Of a stretch of DNA of 64,000 bases, positions 38,001 to 52,282 are shown piece after piece. Every line of letters starts with the position of its first letter. The first letter of the stretch is position 1. This DNA comes from Copromyces sp. CBS 386.78 (taxonomy: Eukaryota; Ascomycota; Sordariomycetes; Sordariales; Sordariaceae). Location: positions 36,610-100,609 of the forward strand of contig MU839233.1 in the NCBI GenBank assembly GCA_030685235.1. The letters are read 5' to 3'. Both the position numbers and the translations under genes were made by a program. The notes below the pieces were generated by a model. That model was not told the DNA's origin, made no database searches, and worked only from the letters and a program-made list of their open reading frames with translations.

Positions 38001-39801
38001 AACTGAGAAACGCTCTTCGAACAAAGGGATTGAGGTCTTCGATGAGCATCTTCGTATGTGTCTCAAAGAGGTCTACTAGGTCCTGGCGGGAACTGTCAAA
38101 CAGCCCATCAAGAGCTGTGTTGGTCTCGTTCCCTGGTTCAAGTTCTGGATCTGAAATGGCTACTGATCCATCGGCCCTCAGTGTCGCGGCCATTGCGAGG
38201 AACCGGTACGCCGATGTTGCCAGTTTCCCTAGACATGCTGCGTATGTGGCCCTGACTACAGGGCTGGGAGCCCCCTGAGATCCCAAGAGCGCAACCTGCA
38301 TCCTGGGTAAAATGTACTCTAGAAATATGTGCGAGTTGACTGGGGTGATAATCCTGACAAGATCGAGAAGCTGTGTTATGCTGCGCAGCGCAGATATCAC
38401 AACTCTGTCGCATTTGTCGGTCAGGAGTGTCATCAAATACGGCAAGACTCGATCCAGCTTTGCTTCATCGGTTAACCGTTCAGCGAAGGCTAGCATGATA
38501 TCACACGCCTTGATCTTTGCGGTCGCATGTGCGGTGTTACGCAAGGAGGACGCGACTAGGGTAAGGAAGATGAGTGTTCCATCATCAGTGGTAGGTTGCT
38601 TGGTCGACGAAACATAATGTTCAGCATTGGGAATATTGAGTCGGACTGGGAAGAGTCCTAAACCCAGCCTCGGTGACGGCAGGTGATCCTTGTATGGGTC
38701 ATCCCCGTCCTCATAGCCAAGGAAGTAGGAGATCTTGTCAAAGTCGTTCCAGACCCTTTCGATCCTCTGGTCTGCTTCGCCGATTCTCGAGTTTCCGGTA
38801 GAAAGGTCGGTAATCGACTGCATGTACTGGTGTAAAAAGGTGTAAAAGTACCCTGGAAAGACCTTGTCCTTCCAGAACTCGAGATACTGCTCGGCCGAGT
38901 AGCGCTTTTGCGGATCGACCTGAATCATGTGGGCGATCATTTCGCGCACGTCCTTATCCGGGATGCGACTTAGATGTGAAATGGACGGATCATATTCACC
39001 CCTTCGATACTTGTACAGCTGGCTCAGGTTGAATATGGGTGTTTCGAGGAACAGTTCGGCAATGACACATCCGGCGCTGAAAACGTCCATGGCCCATGTA
39101 ATCTTCGCGTTTGGATCCGGCTCCTGGCCGGGTGGAAGAAACCTCTCGGGGGCCAAATAACATGTCCTCCTACCAGACGTGTCGAAGAAGTAGGAGAAGT
39201 CGGCGGGGTTGTCTTCCGGCAGCATGACAGGCTTGAAGGATGACGAAAAGTCCGAAATGTATAGCCAGTTCCACGACGTCACCAGCGTATTTTCCGTCTT
39301 GATGTCTCCGTGGTATATCTCTTTGGCGTGGCAGTCGCGCAACGCGCACAAGAGCTGGAACGCCAGCCAACGCTTCTCCATATCCTCGAGGAATGGCCTG
39401 GTGCTGAGTCGGTCATATAAGGAGTTGTAAAAGAACTGTCGAACTAGGTAGCCGTTCGTTTCGGTCTCGATCGCCCGTTGATATGGAAGAGCGTTGGGTA
39501 CGTTGGCAAGCGCGTTTCTCTCTCCTGTTGTTTCCCGTGTCAGAATTGGGTCAAAGTCCAATGGCGGAGCTTCGGGAATCCGTCACTTACGGATAATCTT
39601 CTTCTTGTACCGTACCAGTGACATTGCATATGGCTTGACGAGCACCTTGACGAGCACGACTCCATCGTTGTGCCTGGCGCGTATACTCTTCATGAAGCGG
39701 GCTTGGCCGATGACCTTCTCATAGGTCAAGTCTGCCAACTCGGGAACATCAATACCGGCTGCCCCCGCTGGAGGGGCAGTCAGTGAGAAACCCTGACCCA
39801 T
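35077..39801 (-). CDS. vps15: VPS15, regulatory kinase-like subunit of the class III PI3-kinase complex
   Basis: VPS15 anchors VPS34 to endosomes and the pre-autophagosomal membrane, for PI3P synthesis in sorting and autophagy. Exons are 39591-39801 and 35077-39524, giving 1552 residues. The N-terminus MGQGFS is a consensus myristoylation site. The kinase-like domain (about 25-310) has HGDIKTEN at 142-149 in place of HRD and DFSS near 162 in place of DFG, both usual for VPS15. The HEAT-repeat middle follows (about 390-710), then a disordered linker (about 840-1020) and WD40 repeats (about 1090-1552) containing GGDDGTVKVWD and GGSDKKLRFWD. The short intron (66 bp) carries GTAAGT, a CTGAC branch site and CAACAG. 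Confidence 0.95.
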
Positions 39802-40458
39802 GGTTTCGAGGTGGTGTATAGTAGAGCCAGGAAGCTCAAGCTAACCAGCTACCTAGACGGCGAGATCGACAGGCTGTTGCGCATCTTGGGACAACCATCC
39901 GAGAGTCGACAGGTCGGCGGAGTGCGCGAAAGAGGCCACTTGGAACGTGGAAGGCTCGCCGATTTATGTGTGTACGGATATGGGCTTGTGTTTGTTCTTT
40001 GGAACTTTCCTCGGTACGACAGGATGACGAAGGCGCAAGGTCGTTATCGGTATGACTATGAGACGTCAAAGGTAGCGAGATATGCCAACCGGAACGTTAT
40101 CGGCACATGAAGCGGTTGTGTAGCGCTAGGTGGTGTTGTCAGCTGCCTGGGCTGTCAAGCAGTGTTTCTCTGTTTCTTGGGTTGAGATGGGATCGTGTTG
40201 GATGTAGGTAAGTGGTAGGTACGAATGTACGTTCGGTACTGTTCAGGCGGGCAAGTTGTACCGCCATTGGATGTGAGGGTACCGATAAGGTAAGCGCGTC
40301 AGCCGCGGAGCTGTCGCTTCAGGGTTGGCGCTCCTCGTCGGCGCTCTCAGTGCCTTCTCCACTTTCATCGCATCCGCCCAGCCCGGGCAGGTGGCCCACT
40401 TCAGCCCTATCTCTCAAGAACCTCCACGTCCTATGCACTGATTACTTTAACACTCGAA
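39802..40458. promoter_or_regulatory. Divergent promoter region, vps15 and the broken zinc-cluster gene
   Basis: About 660 bp of non-coding DNA between two start codons pointing away from each other. A GC-rich tract (about 40290-40400) may hold promoter elements; I cannot name specific sites. Confidence 0.4.
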
Positions 40459-40892
40459 ATGCCATGCTCCAACTGTCATCGCAACGGTCGATCCTGTATT
40501 ATCGACTATTTGATATCAAACTCGGTGTGGCAAGTGTATCAGCCGCAAGGTTTCTTGCGATGGCGTGGACATTGGTGCACGGCGTAGGTGTGATTCACTG
40601 TTTTTGGGCCCTGGCTGAACTGACTTGATACACTTTAGTCTTCAATTCCATGAAGGAGTCACGGCGTCTGGAGGAGGAGGAGGATAGACTAATGCAGGAA
40701 CTTTTCGAGCTCCAGTCTCACCTTTTGCGTATTCGCGAGCAGAAGCGTCATATGAAGAAGAATCAGAAGGAGCTCTTTGATCGTGGTATGGTGGAGCATG
40801 AGAAGGAGGTGCGGGAACTGGAGGCTCAAAGGTCGCCAACAACCTCCCTAGCGATGAGGAGCATTGAAACATTAAATGTGATGCCAAGGTAA
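40459..40892 (+). pseudogene. Small Zn2Cys6-like/coiled-coil gene with a 1-nt frame break
   Basis: Exons appear to be 40459-40574 and 40639-40892, with an intron that starts GTGCAC and ends TTTAG. From ATG 40459 the frame gives MPCSNCHRNGRSC, a C-x2-C-x6-C half cluster. The second half cluster, CGKCISRKVSC, starts at 40526 but lies one nucleotide out of frame. With one base fewer between about 40505 and 40525 the two halves would form a complete Zn(II)2Cys6 pattern. The second frame then splices smoothly (CDGVDI|VFNSMKE) into a coiled coil rich in Glu, Lys and Arg (RLEEEEDRLMQELFELQ). No intron can repair the break. It is either a young pseudogene or a base-call indel. The intact form would be a short protein of about 120 residues. 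Confidence 0.6.
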
Positions 40893-41532
40893 TTGGATTG
40901 GAAAGTCCTTCCTTTTGTACCGATGTTAAAAGTTGACGAGGTTTAATGGACTACATACCCGCCTCCGAGCTCAACTCCATAACGTCCAGTTGACAAAAGA
41001 TGGATGCTCTGTGAATATCTCGATGATTCGTCTAAAAAGGTCATAACGTCTGCTAGTGATCTCTCGGCCATCCTTACAAATACTCCTCTTTGAGATTCCC
41101 CACATTCAGAATGATGGCCTCCACTTTAGCAAACACACATCCTCCTCCACAAACTAGGGTATATAGAAATAAAGAGAGAAGAAAAGAAAACAGAGGATCG
41201 ATGCAATACATTGTGGCGCCCTCGTTGTTCGTCAGGCCTCCCGATCCTAGCGTTTGCTCGTCCAACCAAGTGAATGACTGGCGGCAGGCGGATGACATCT
41301 CGAACGTAATTTGTCATTATGAATCGAGTAGTAATAATAGGCGAAGAAGGGTCGAACGGGAGCGGAGAAAGTAAGAGCCTGTGGATATCCGGAGTAAAGC
41401 TGCAATAAAGCATGCCGTGATACCAAGTCCGTACCCAACTTCATATAGTAGAATGCTGGTCGTCATCTGGACAGTTATTCAAGAGGTCCGTGGCCTTGTA
41501 AACTCAAGTTCCTCTCATGAGTTCGTTCGTTA
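40893..41532. other. Convergent 3' flank before the SH3-domain gene
   Basis: About 640 bp between the stop codons of two genes pointing at each other. I see only short frames and no structured element. Confidence 0.5.
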
Positions 41533-43360
41533 CTATAACTGGTGCTGAGCACTCTCTCCAGTTTCTGTCGAACCATCCCCTTCAATCGTTCGTCGCCAAT
41601 GCTCGGGAAGGCACACGCAGACCAGCGGGAATGCCTTGATTTCTCCGCTCACAGGAGGTGAAACATCCCGCATCTTTCCAGACGTGTTGGAGACTCCACT
41701 ATCTCTTTGGGCTTGACGTCGACTCTCCCATTCCTCAGCGGTCTCATCCACCATGACGCCAGTTGCCCATCCGTCGTCCCAGATACCAACGACCTTAAGC
41801 ATGTCACCCCGTTCAAGAGCGAACTCGTCAGCAGCCCGTGGCTGGTATGCCCAGAGTGCGGCAACCTTGTCGCCTGGATGGATCTCGTCCTGAGAATAGT
41901 AGTCTTTGAAGAAGGGCAACTGCTCGCTTTGTTGGCTGGCCACACCGCCCTGGGGTGATGACATTGGCGAAACACCGTCTTCGCCTGCAAGAACTGAACT
42001 GCTCGACAGAGAGCCACTCCTCTTCATCGTCGGCGGCGGTCGCAGAATGCCAATACCTCGGTCAGATATTGGGCTGTCACGGTATCCGTCGGAAGATGAG
42101 TAATCATCGCCTCTTCTTCTGCTGGTTCTACCAACAGCATAGGCGGCTGCTGTCTTCTCGCCAGATCCAGAGCTGAAGTCTCGATGAGAGCGCGGGGATG
42201 GGGCATCGCCTTCGAGGGCCGACATCCGGGCTATCCTTCCACCTGGTGGCCCTGCAAATCCATGATTCAGCCCGTCATTCTGCGTCATTTGCGCTGTCGA
42301 CGGTCCTTTCCTAGCAGGCGTCGGCTGGTTGAGAATGCTGCCATCCTGGCTGCCATGTCTCCTCCGCCTCCTCAAGAAAATGCAGGCGAAGACCAGCAGT
42401 GCCAACAGAGCCAAGCCTACCACCGCGCCCACAACAATTCCAGCTATCGCGCCGCCGGAGAGCCCCTTGTTGCTGCCAGGATCTGTTACCGGTTCGCTGG
42501 TCGAAGTTGCGCTTGGAACGGGGTCCAAGGTTATTGATGGGGAATTCGAAGGGAGGACGACATTGGCACATCTGGCCTCGGCATCGGAGTTGTAGCAACA
42601 CGTATCGGTCGCGTTCGGTCCACCAGATTTGCAATAACCACACATACCCAAAAGGCTGCCTCCGAATCCGCAATTGTCGGGCTCATTCGCAATCCCCGAA
42701 ATACATTCGCCACCCGATAAGGAGTCTGCCGGCAGGGCACACGTAGTAAAGTCGGCTCGAACCTGATCTAAGTAGTTGTCATTTGGGTGTTCGCAACGAG
42801 CGCTGTCAACGACGATGTTAGCTTCGCTGATCGCGTATTGTGCCTGTTGGAAAAGTCAGCAAATATCGCCTAATGAGTGTCGCTCGGTTACTGACGCAAG
42901 TATCGGCGCAAATCGGTCGGGAATTTGCTGCTGAAAGGTTACATTTGACGACAGAATTCTGAATGACGCCGTTACATAGTACGGTAGTCGCGAATCGCGC
43001 ATAGAGCTCTGTCGTATTAGTGAGCTTAATCCCTCCGCAACCGAACAGATTTTGGAATCTGCAGCGATGTTAGTATGGAGTTAGGGGTGTATTCAAGGGC
43101 AAGCTAACGTACTTGAGTTGAACGTAGTTCGTCTGTACATAAGACTTTAGCTGCTCATCAAACGTTGTGGTGTCTTTGACGTCCTTTAAGAACGGACTGG
43201 CAAGTAAAACAGGTCAGGTTCAGACACTTTTCCAGTTCATAATCGCAATGGCAACAGTGTCAACGTACTATAGTTTCACCAGGTCCTCATCTGTCGATAT
43301 CGAAGACACTTGCCAGGCAGAGCACGCCGTCGAGCCCTTGAGTGGCACGCATTGGGACAT
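41533..43360 (-). CDS. Cysteine-rich single-pass membrane protein with C-terminal SH3 domain
   Basis: Exons are 43269-43360, 43113-43196, 42896-43058 and 41533-42843, giving at least 549 residues. The outer part (1-240) has many paired cysteines (CVPLKGSTAC, FGCGG, CADTC, CGFGG, MCGYC). It is followed by a Ser/Thr-rich stalk, one membrane helix (about 244-270) with RRRRR after it, a disordered region (about 280-430) and an SH3 domain (about 438-524; ALWAYQP, DEFALERGDML, DDGWATG). The layout resembles fungal surface proteins such as Fus1 that link the cell surface to actin or signalling partners, but I make no functional claim. The start is unsure. A signal-peptide-like stretch (KALLFTFLSAVPTA) lies directly upstream in frame without its own ATG; the next in-frame ATG is at 43624 and would add 88 residues. 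Confidence 0.8.
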
Positions 43361-46325
43361 GGCTGTCGGAACTGCTGACAAGAAAGTGAAAAGAAGTGCT
43401 TTTGTGCTGCTTTGCCTGCGAGAGACCTTTCTCTTCGCGGAAATGTGATTGATTCTTTTGGTGATGTTTGTTGGTGGTGACTTTTGGCGTTGGGCTCCTC
43501 CCTTTGCGGCACCGACAGCCACCACCTTTTTGCTGGCTGAATCGAGACTGTTGCTTTCGTCCAATCGCGGTCCGGGGATTCTCAATTCCAACCTAACGTC
43601 ATGTTTTTCCCCAAGTTGTATCATGGCTCATAATCGAAGATCAAAATCAGAAACGAATGACGGTGGGCCCAAGTTGGGAATATCTGCTGGAGTGAGTGAT
43701 ACTGCTCGAACTAGATCCCTAACCAAAAAGACCCTTGGCGTCGAGATGGTCGGCGACGGCCCGTAACCGAGCTGTGGGCTAGCGTGGGTGAAGTGATCGC
43801 AACGATGACCGACGTCCAAGTGGTTGTTGTTGTTGTTGTTGTTGTTGAGATGGCGTATGTTGTAAGGTTAACTCCAAGTGCCAAACTGGGACATATGCCA
43901 CGGCGTAGGTAGAGATCAAATCGTAGCTGTGGTACTTTGCGAAAGAGTGGCAGACCGGCAGTGCCTTGCTTTTGAGGAAGGGACAAGTCGGTCGGAAGGG
44001 ATCGTTGTTGTTGCGCTGGTGTTGTTGTCGCACACTGGTACACAGCGCCGGCTGCAATGCCAATTGGGCCTTCTTTGTCGGCAAGGCAGGGCCGCTTGTA
44101 CTTGGGTAACGTGGGATGCAGCTGAGTGTTTGGAGTTGAGGCACGGGTGGTCGGTCTGGGTGGTGAGGTGCCGTCGGGGTGCCTGAGAAGGGTTGGATCG
44201 TTGGATGTTGGGGAAGGTGTGGGTGCCCTCAGAGTCGGGTGGTTGGATGAGGTGCAATGCGCCGACTCCGGTGGCATGCAAGCTTGACAAGGCAAGGCAC
44301 ACCCGTCTCAACAGAAGGGAGAGAAATCAGACACGGGGAGAAGTGCAGCTCCAGGCGCAGGAACAAGCCGCGCAGATGGTAAAGATGATGGATAGAAAAA
44401 TGACGGATTGCGCGACCGCGGCTGATACTCGATGATGGAGGCGGGCGGTGGCCTAGAAGGAAAAAGATGATGAGGGCCGATTACTGACCCGACTAGACAG
44501 CGCGGCCAATTGGACACGGCAGCAATCTCAACCTTGAGTTGATGATGGCGGTCCAAGACGACGGTCTGTGGAGAGGACCGAGCGAGTCACGACGATTCCC
44601 GGATCGAGAAATCGTGTGTGAAGGGAGGAATTGGAGTTGGATTGATGGACAGAACCAAGAACTCAATCCGACACTTCCACTGCCAACTGAACTGCTGATG
44701 AATCGAGAGAATTGTTCCTGCCCTGACATTGGGACTTTGACCCTGACTTGGGACACGCCAATGGTGGCTGTCCGCGGATTGGTGAGCGCAACGGTTCAAT
44801 CTCGCTTGACGATGGCAGGCCGGAAGGTACTGTGTACACCTTTCCTTTTCAGGTTAGACAACCGTAGCACGCTTTGGGTTTTTAGCAACCCTGTTGGAGG
44901 GCAGTTTCCGAAACTCCTTCCTTGCAAAGCGCAGGAACAGCTTTGAGACAAGGCAGGAGCTTTGGAGAATCAATTGGGGAAAACAACGGAAGGCGCCGTA
45001 CACGAAACCGATTGGCAAATGCGATATGTTTTGTCCTTTGATGCTATTGTGTCCTTCGAGTTTAACACTGATACAAGCACGCTTGTCATCTGAAGTCTTT
45101 GCCGTAGTTGCCGACTATCAAATATCCCGGCGGCTTTCTAATTTCAACTTGAAGTTTTTGGCCACCTTCATTTTTGGGGGATATGAAAAGATGTAAGCAC
45201 GCCGCCAAGGTCCCGCCCGACAGAGAACCCGACATCATGACCTTAATATGCAAAGCCATAGCAGACACCATCCTCAACATCGAGCCCAGAACCCGGAGTC
45301 CAGAGCACGTGTCGTCTACCGGGCTTCTCCAAACCCCGTCGGCCCGTCCCAAAAATGAAACGAACGATAGCCGGGCGAGCTTGAATGGGACCCCTGTCCT
45401 ACAAGAGTGGGGTTCAGTTTCGTCTTCATTTACCCCGGATTTCGGTGCCGAACAAGGTCTTTGGTCCAGGGGCACTCTTCCATGCTGTGGTGAAGAGTCT
45501 CGAACTTCGACACACTCTCGCTTGATCACCATCCGTCTGCAACAATGATATTCAGGAACAACCGCGATCCGGTAGTATTGATGTTGCCCTGACATATGAA
45601 AGACCTCCAGACCGGCATGTCTCCATATCAAACCCTCCATAACCAAACACACGGTAACGAGAGCGCACCAGTTAGTCACCTAGAAAGCTTCCGACTTCTG
45701 ACTTCCAAGTGCCGAACCGTGCCTCTGGATACCGTCTAAACTTCGGATTTGACGGTGTACCTATACACATCTATACATACATTGGCAGTTGCCATCTGAA
45801 ACGAGAATCACTATGGTAAGGCCTTCAAACATCAAGGAGCATATTTGGACCGGCTAACCTGCCCCTGAGTTACGTACATCTGAAAGAACGTCTAACATCA
45901 AAAAAGCACTCAGACCAGAAGCCATGTCAAACGAGGTTTTGCACATGGGATGGTGTAATGTTGGTCGTCAGTTGGTCGATATGAACCAGGAAGGATTTGC
46001 AAACAACGATGCGTTCATCCGAACCCCCAAGTGCTCCTCATTATCTGCTAGAATCTTAAGTCCATACACCCCATCTCCTGCTCAACCAGAGCCACAAAAC
46101 CATCAGACAATTACCAGTCACTGCAAACGAAACCCAACGAGTGAATATACACTGCTGAGATGACAGATCCGGACCTATGCAAAACAAGCTGACGCCATGT
46201 CTTCTTCCCATTACCAACGACGAACCCAACTAAGATATATATTCAGCCGTCAAGTTTTTGGTGCCTCTTTCGAACCTTCCACAACCCGTTACCCATTGGA
46301 GGCAGACCCGAGAACAGCAACTCCA
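43361..46325. other. Long intergenic region with a GTT microsatellite
   Basis: About 3 kb with only short contradictory frames. A (GTT)n run of about eight units lies at 43823-43847. The first part is the upstream region of the SH3 gene, including a possible N-terminal extension to 43624. I recognise no gene in the rest. Confidence 0.5.
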
Positions 46326-47605
46326 TTATACTTCCTCCTCATCGTCACCGTACAGCTCGCGCTACATAATTTCGGACGAGGGAGTCAGCACTTGCACCAA
46401 AGAGAAAGAAGAAAACGACGAGAAAAGAAAGGCGAAGATGAGGGAAAAAGACATACCATAGCCCGAGCCATCCACTCCATATCAGGATCCCCAGCAACAC
46501 TCTCACGCGTCTCACTAAACGGCAACTCCGGTAGTGGGAAATCTCCTCCATACAGAGAAGAGCCACCACTCTTCCGGCTCTTCGAGAGCAAGGACCAATT
46601 TGAACCCCTCCTGCTAACAGCCGGCTCATAGATATGCGGCAAGTCAACGGCTGTAAAGCCTGCAGCTGTCCCCGACCACGTCCCCGTCCCTGTCTCCATC
46701 TCCGGGGCGGCGTCCAGAATCGGATCCGGAACTCCACGAGAGACTCTCTTCTTCCCTGTGTCACCACTGGAGGCATTAGCAGCAGCAACACCACCACCGT
46801 TGACAGTACTATTCCTTGTCCCTACCCCTGCTCCCACATTTGCCCCAGCCAACACCCCATACTCCGACATAGAATAATGGCCCGGCGCCGAGCTTCCGTC
46901 GGGGATATGAAACCTTCTATCAAACCTCGACAGCAGATACGTAATCACCACCACAAGCTCAATGCCAAAGTTAAAGCAGTAAAACGCCGCCTTCGTTTGC
47001 GGCCACGCCGGGTTATTCAGCGGGCGAACGACAAAGTTCGTCGCAGCGCGAAAGATGGCTCCCGTGGCAAGCAAGACGGAAGTAAACGTCAGCAAACCGA
47101 ATTTCGTCCTAAAGTGACCGACGCCGAACCTATCGATCGGCGTCCTCCTTGGTACCAAAGCAGCCGCCAGGACGAGTGGAATGGGGAGGAAAGCGATCAC
47201 CGCAAGGTAAACGCCGCAGAAGAGCTGGATGCCTTTATCAACCCGATGCGTCCTCCGGTTGAGCGTAAAGAAGGATTGGATGGTGACCGTGACGACCATG
47301 ACCAGCACCGCAACGATACTTGCAAAAAGGCCCCTGAACAAACGTGTCACTCCGGGGGACCAGCCGAAAAACCGGTGGTAGGCGCGGATCATGCGCTGGG
47401 CGAAGACGAGGTTGGTGATGAACAGCAACAGAACCCCCGCGGCGACGAAGATCTGCGAGGCGATGGCCAGGTTCTCGTCGTCCGGGTGGAGCGCCCAGGC
47501 TATTCGGGTTGCGCAGGCGACGACGCGGGCCATGCAGAAGCCGAAGAGGAGGCCGGAGAAGAGGAACTTGAAGCCGATGCGGCGGTTGGTTTGGAAGATG
47601 GTCAT
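46326..47605 (-). CDS. Fungal seven-pass-type membrane protein of unknown function
   Basis: Exons are 46457-47605 and 46326-46361, giving 394 residues; the 95-bp intron has GTATGT and TGTAG, and the last exon encodes RELYGDDEEEV. There are about six or seven membrane helices from 10 to 235 (FLFSGLLFGFCMARVV, FVAAGVLLLFITNLVFAQ, VTVTIQSFFTL and so on). The motif DRRFHIPDGSSAPGHY then marks the start of a cytosolic glycine/serine-rich tail. Families of this shape are common in filamentous ascomycetes (annotated as DUF or RTA1-like), but I know no function. The frame continues upstream of MTIF through a further hydrophobic segment (IDIPVCAVLLVVFLALAA) to a TGA at about 47744, without an ATG, so the true N-terminus is probably longer. 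Confidence 0.8.
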
Positions 47606-49388
47606 GTTCAGGGCGGCTAGGGCCAGGAATACGACTAGCAGGACGGCGCATACTGGGATGTCGATGGAGCGGGTGGGTTTTCCGCCTAGTTGGGCTTGAT
47701 GGGGGAGGTAGGGAGGCCCGTCTGGTTCGGGCTGGAGTTGTCATGATGGTTAGCGATGGTCTGAAGGAAGTATTGGGGAGTATTTGTCGACGGAGCGGTT
47801 AGATGGCCAGGATATGACCTATAGCTCCATCATGGATATTAGGATATATGGGTTTCACATACAGGTGGTGCGTTATTCCCTCCCGTCCCTCCGGAACTGC
47901 TAGTTGGCGAGCTTGACATCCTTTTTATTCACTATTCGCTAGGCGAACGTCGATGGAAGATTAAAGACGAGAGAATAAGAGAAGAGTCCATTGAGTCTAC
48001 TATTGCAAAGGTGACTGGCGGTTGAGTGACCACATGGCGAGTTGTTCGACTCTAGAACTAGTTCCTTAAAACGGACAGAGAGCGACAGACCGCTCGCTCA
48101 GTTTGAACTTGGTGTGGTTCAACACATAGTGACATTCGGATGATGACACTCCATTGACCTGGCGTTCTTGGGTGTTTAACAGAGGACCAGCAAGGATCTG
48201 CTGTTGGAGGCCAAATACAGCGCAGTGGCAGAATACTGGCTATGCAGATGCAGGAGCTGCTTCGGCATGGCGCCCCGAAGCTGGTGATGGCTGGAATGAG
48301 ATGTGAAGACGACCCTGCGGTGGTTGGAAACAGGATTCCACTCAGGGCAGAACTCACTAAGGGGAACAACATTCCCCGAGAGTCTTTTACCGAGGGAGAT
48401 GGTGGAGAAGACTCGAGGTTCTTATCTTTGGTAGTTCTGACATCACGAACTGTAACTGTTGAAGCACATAAGGTGTCTGGCCCCATGGTCACTTTGAGTT
48501 AGCAGACATCGCGTGACTATCATTACATCAGTCCTTGATGGGACGACTCCCAAAGGTGAACACGAATGTGATGTCCTTGCCCCTTACCGAATGACAATGC
48601 GTGATGATGAAGTTCAGGCAGGACGCTCCAAGATCAAGTAGAAAGGAAGTGGGGGACATGCACTTACAACGCAGAGCGCCGAGTCCCTCCGATGTTAATC
48701 GTCATGTCAACGAGGTAACATGTCGGGTACTGCACTCTTCCCATGCCCGTCGATGTATACGGGGCCCCTCTGACCTGTTCACCTTACCGAGCTCACCGTT
48801 GGAATCCAAAGGCTACCACCCAGTGATTCGGACCACCTGGTGAATACCATCCCCGTTGGAGGTCTACTCGTCTCTAGAAGCCAGCTGGATTAGGCATACC
48901 TACGCCGAAAAGTGAGAATAGGGGGGGGATAGAGAAAGGAGACGTCTCAAAGCTGAAAGCAATGACGCCCCAAAATGCATTGATCTAGAACAAACGGTTA
49001 TCCGATTTCTACGTGAACTGGCATGATCAAGGCCTGTTTTCTTTTCCCCTCTTGACACCTGCATTCCCCAGTTACGCATGAAGGGTACACCAAAAGCAAA
49101 CTAAACTGGGTGAGGAAACAAGGAGTAAGACGTGACTCCTGGTCGAAGAGACTGGGCCTTGTCGTCGGCCCCAATGTTCGATACATTACTTATCTACTCA
49201 TTATGTGTCGCGAAGCACAACGCTCACTATACGAACATGTGTTATGGGAATGGTGTTTTGGCTCCATCTAGCGCGGAGCTTATATATGGTTGCGCGAAGA
49301 AATGTATCATTAAGTCTTTTCGCTCTTCTATGTCCCTTATTCTTTCTTCTTAGGGCATAACACAATGAGGCGAAGGTAGGCTTAATCA
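47606..49388. other. Intergenic region between the membrane-protein gene and pph-1
   Basis: About 1.8 kb, non-coding by my reading except for a probable N-terminal extension of the membrane protein (47606-47744). The rest is the 3' flank of pph-1 and the promoter of the membrane-protein gene. Confidence 0.5.
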
Positions 49389-50911
<1,523 letters not shown>

Positions 50912-52282
50912 GGTGGTGGGCAATTGGGCTTGCTGGAGGGCTGCTGGAAGCTATTGCGGGGTTAGGTGCGGGCGGTCGTGGGCGATAAGAAGACGGTGAT
51001 CAGGATGTCGTCGATGTAGCGGGCGGTGATGGTGTTGAAGGCAATGACGTTGTAATCTCCTCGGGCGCGGCGCGGATCAAGCAGCAGCTCAAAATTGGGC
51101 GGGTGGAGGGTGAGCCAGGTTGCAGGGCAAGGCAGAGTCGCCTCCCGTGTTCTCCTTTTGGACCGCAGGGGGTGAAGATGGACGGGAACTGGTGAGTGGT
51201 AGCTGATGCTCCAGATTGACCTTTGTCCACCGAACTAAATCAAAGACGGCGCTGGGCGTCGAAGGAGCTTGCCGGTCGCCGTGATAGATATCCTATCTCG
51301 GCAGAGGGGTCTACGGGGACGCAATCGAAGACTGAGGGGCAGAAAGCCGTTCGTGACGTTTCGCGTGGTGTTGTCCCTTTTTTCGTGTGTCAGGTTGCTA
51401 GGTAAAAAGGTAGCGGATTGTGGTGGTGACTGGGCTGGTAAGGTAGGCGAGTTGAAGAGTGGTGGTGGGTGGAGGTGGCCGTAGGTGGGTGGTGGTGCAG
51501 TAACCACACAACCAACCTAAACCAAGTGGGCTGGGGCAGCAGCTGAGAGATTGCGCGCCCTTGTAACCTGGAAAGGCTGGTCAACGTTCCTCTCTGGCTC
51601 CTTGTTAGCAGGTACAACCTCAATGGAGACCCGCCTGACCCTGGGCTGCTGGCGCTGTGTTGGTGAAATTGCCGGGGTGTGAGTTCAGCGGCTTGGGGGG
51701 AAGCCGGGGCCCAAGCATGGCCCGGGTGGCTTCCGTCATTTGGCTGGATTGCGCGAGCTGACACACCAAGAAGCTGGATTCAATGGATTGTGCCCAGCTG
51801 TGCAACGACTGGGTACCCGCAAATTGAGGAGAGGTGGGCGGCCTTGCGCCCGATATCAGCAGCTGGAATCCCCGCTAGCGTCCCTGCCTCGCGTGTACTT
51901 CTCCACGCATTCATCGGGGTAAGGTACCTCCTGCTAGGCAGGGAGGGCAAGGGGCATTTCACGAGTCACAGCCCAACATGAAAGGGAACTTTTTATCACC
52001 AATCATGAACAATGGCATATGGAATAAGACTCATCCTTGGAGCCACGACAAGTGGTTGAGATGAATTGGTTCCCTATGTGTATCAGAAATGACACAAAAC
52101 GCCATTCCTCTGTCCGAGCACCATTTCTCAAGGTACATATTCAGCTCTAGGCCCTGAATCACGTACTAATGCGCATACCTCTCAGCATTGATATACTACG
52201 ATTACTTTAGCTTGCTCTTTATATATACCTCCAATATGACTTGAGAAGATCAACTGTCTCCGTATCTTTAGTCCATCATAGC
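50912..52282. other. Intergenic region between pph-1 and exo84
   Basis: About 1.4 kb. The part next to 50911 is the pph-1 promoter and the far end is the exo84 3' flank. The CT/CCA-rich and GGTGG-rich stretches around 51400-51500 are low complexity. No gene is supported. Confidence 0.5.

Noticed and set aside
46634..47620. 328-residue open frame on the plus strand over the membrane-protein gene
   Set aside because: Antisense shadow. The minus-strand frame has membrane helices, a spliced conserved C-terminus and a known fungal motif.
47238..47744. 168-residue minus-strand frame starting MTTPARTRR
   Set aside because: It is the wrong frame of the membrane-protein gene, very Arg/Pro rich, and would remove the conserved helices. 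Its ATG may still be near the true start.
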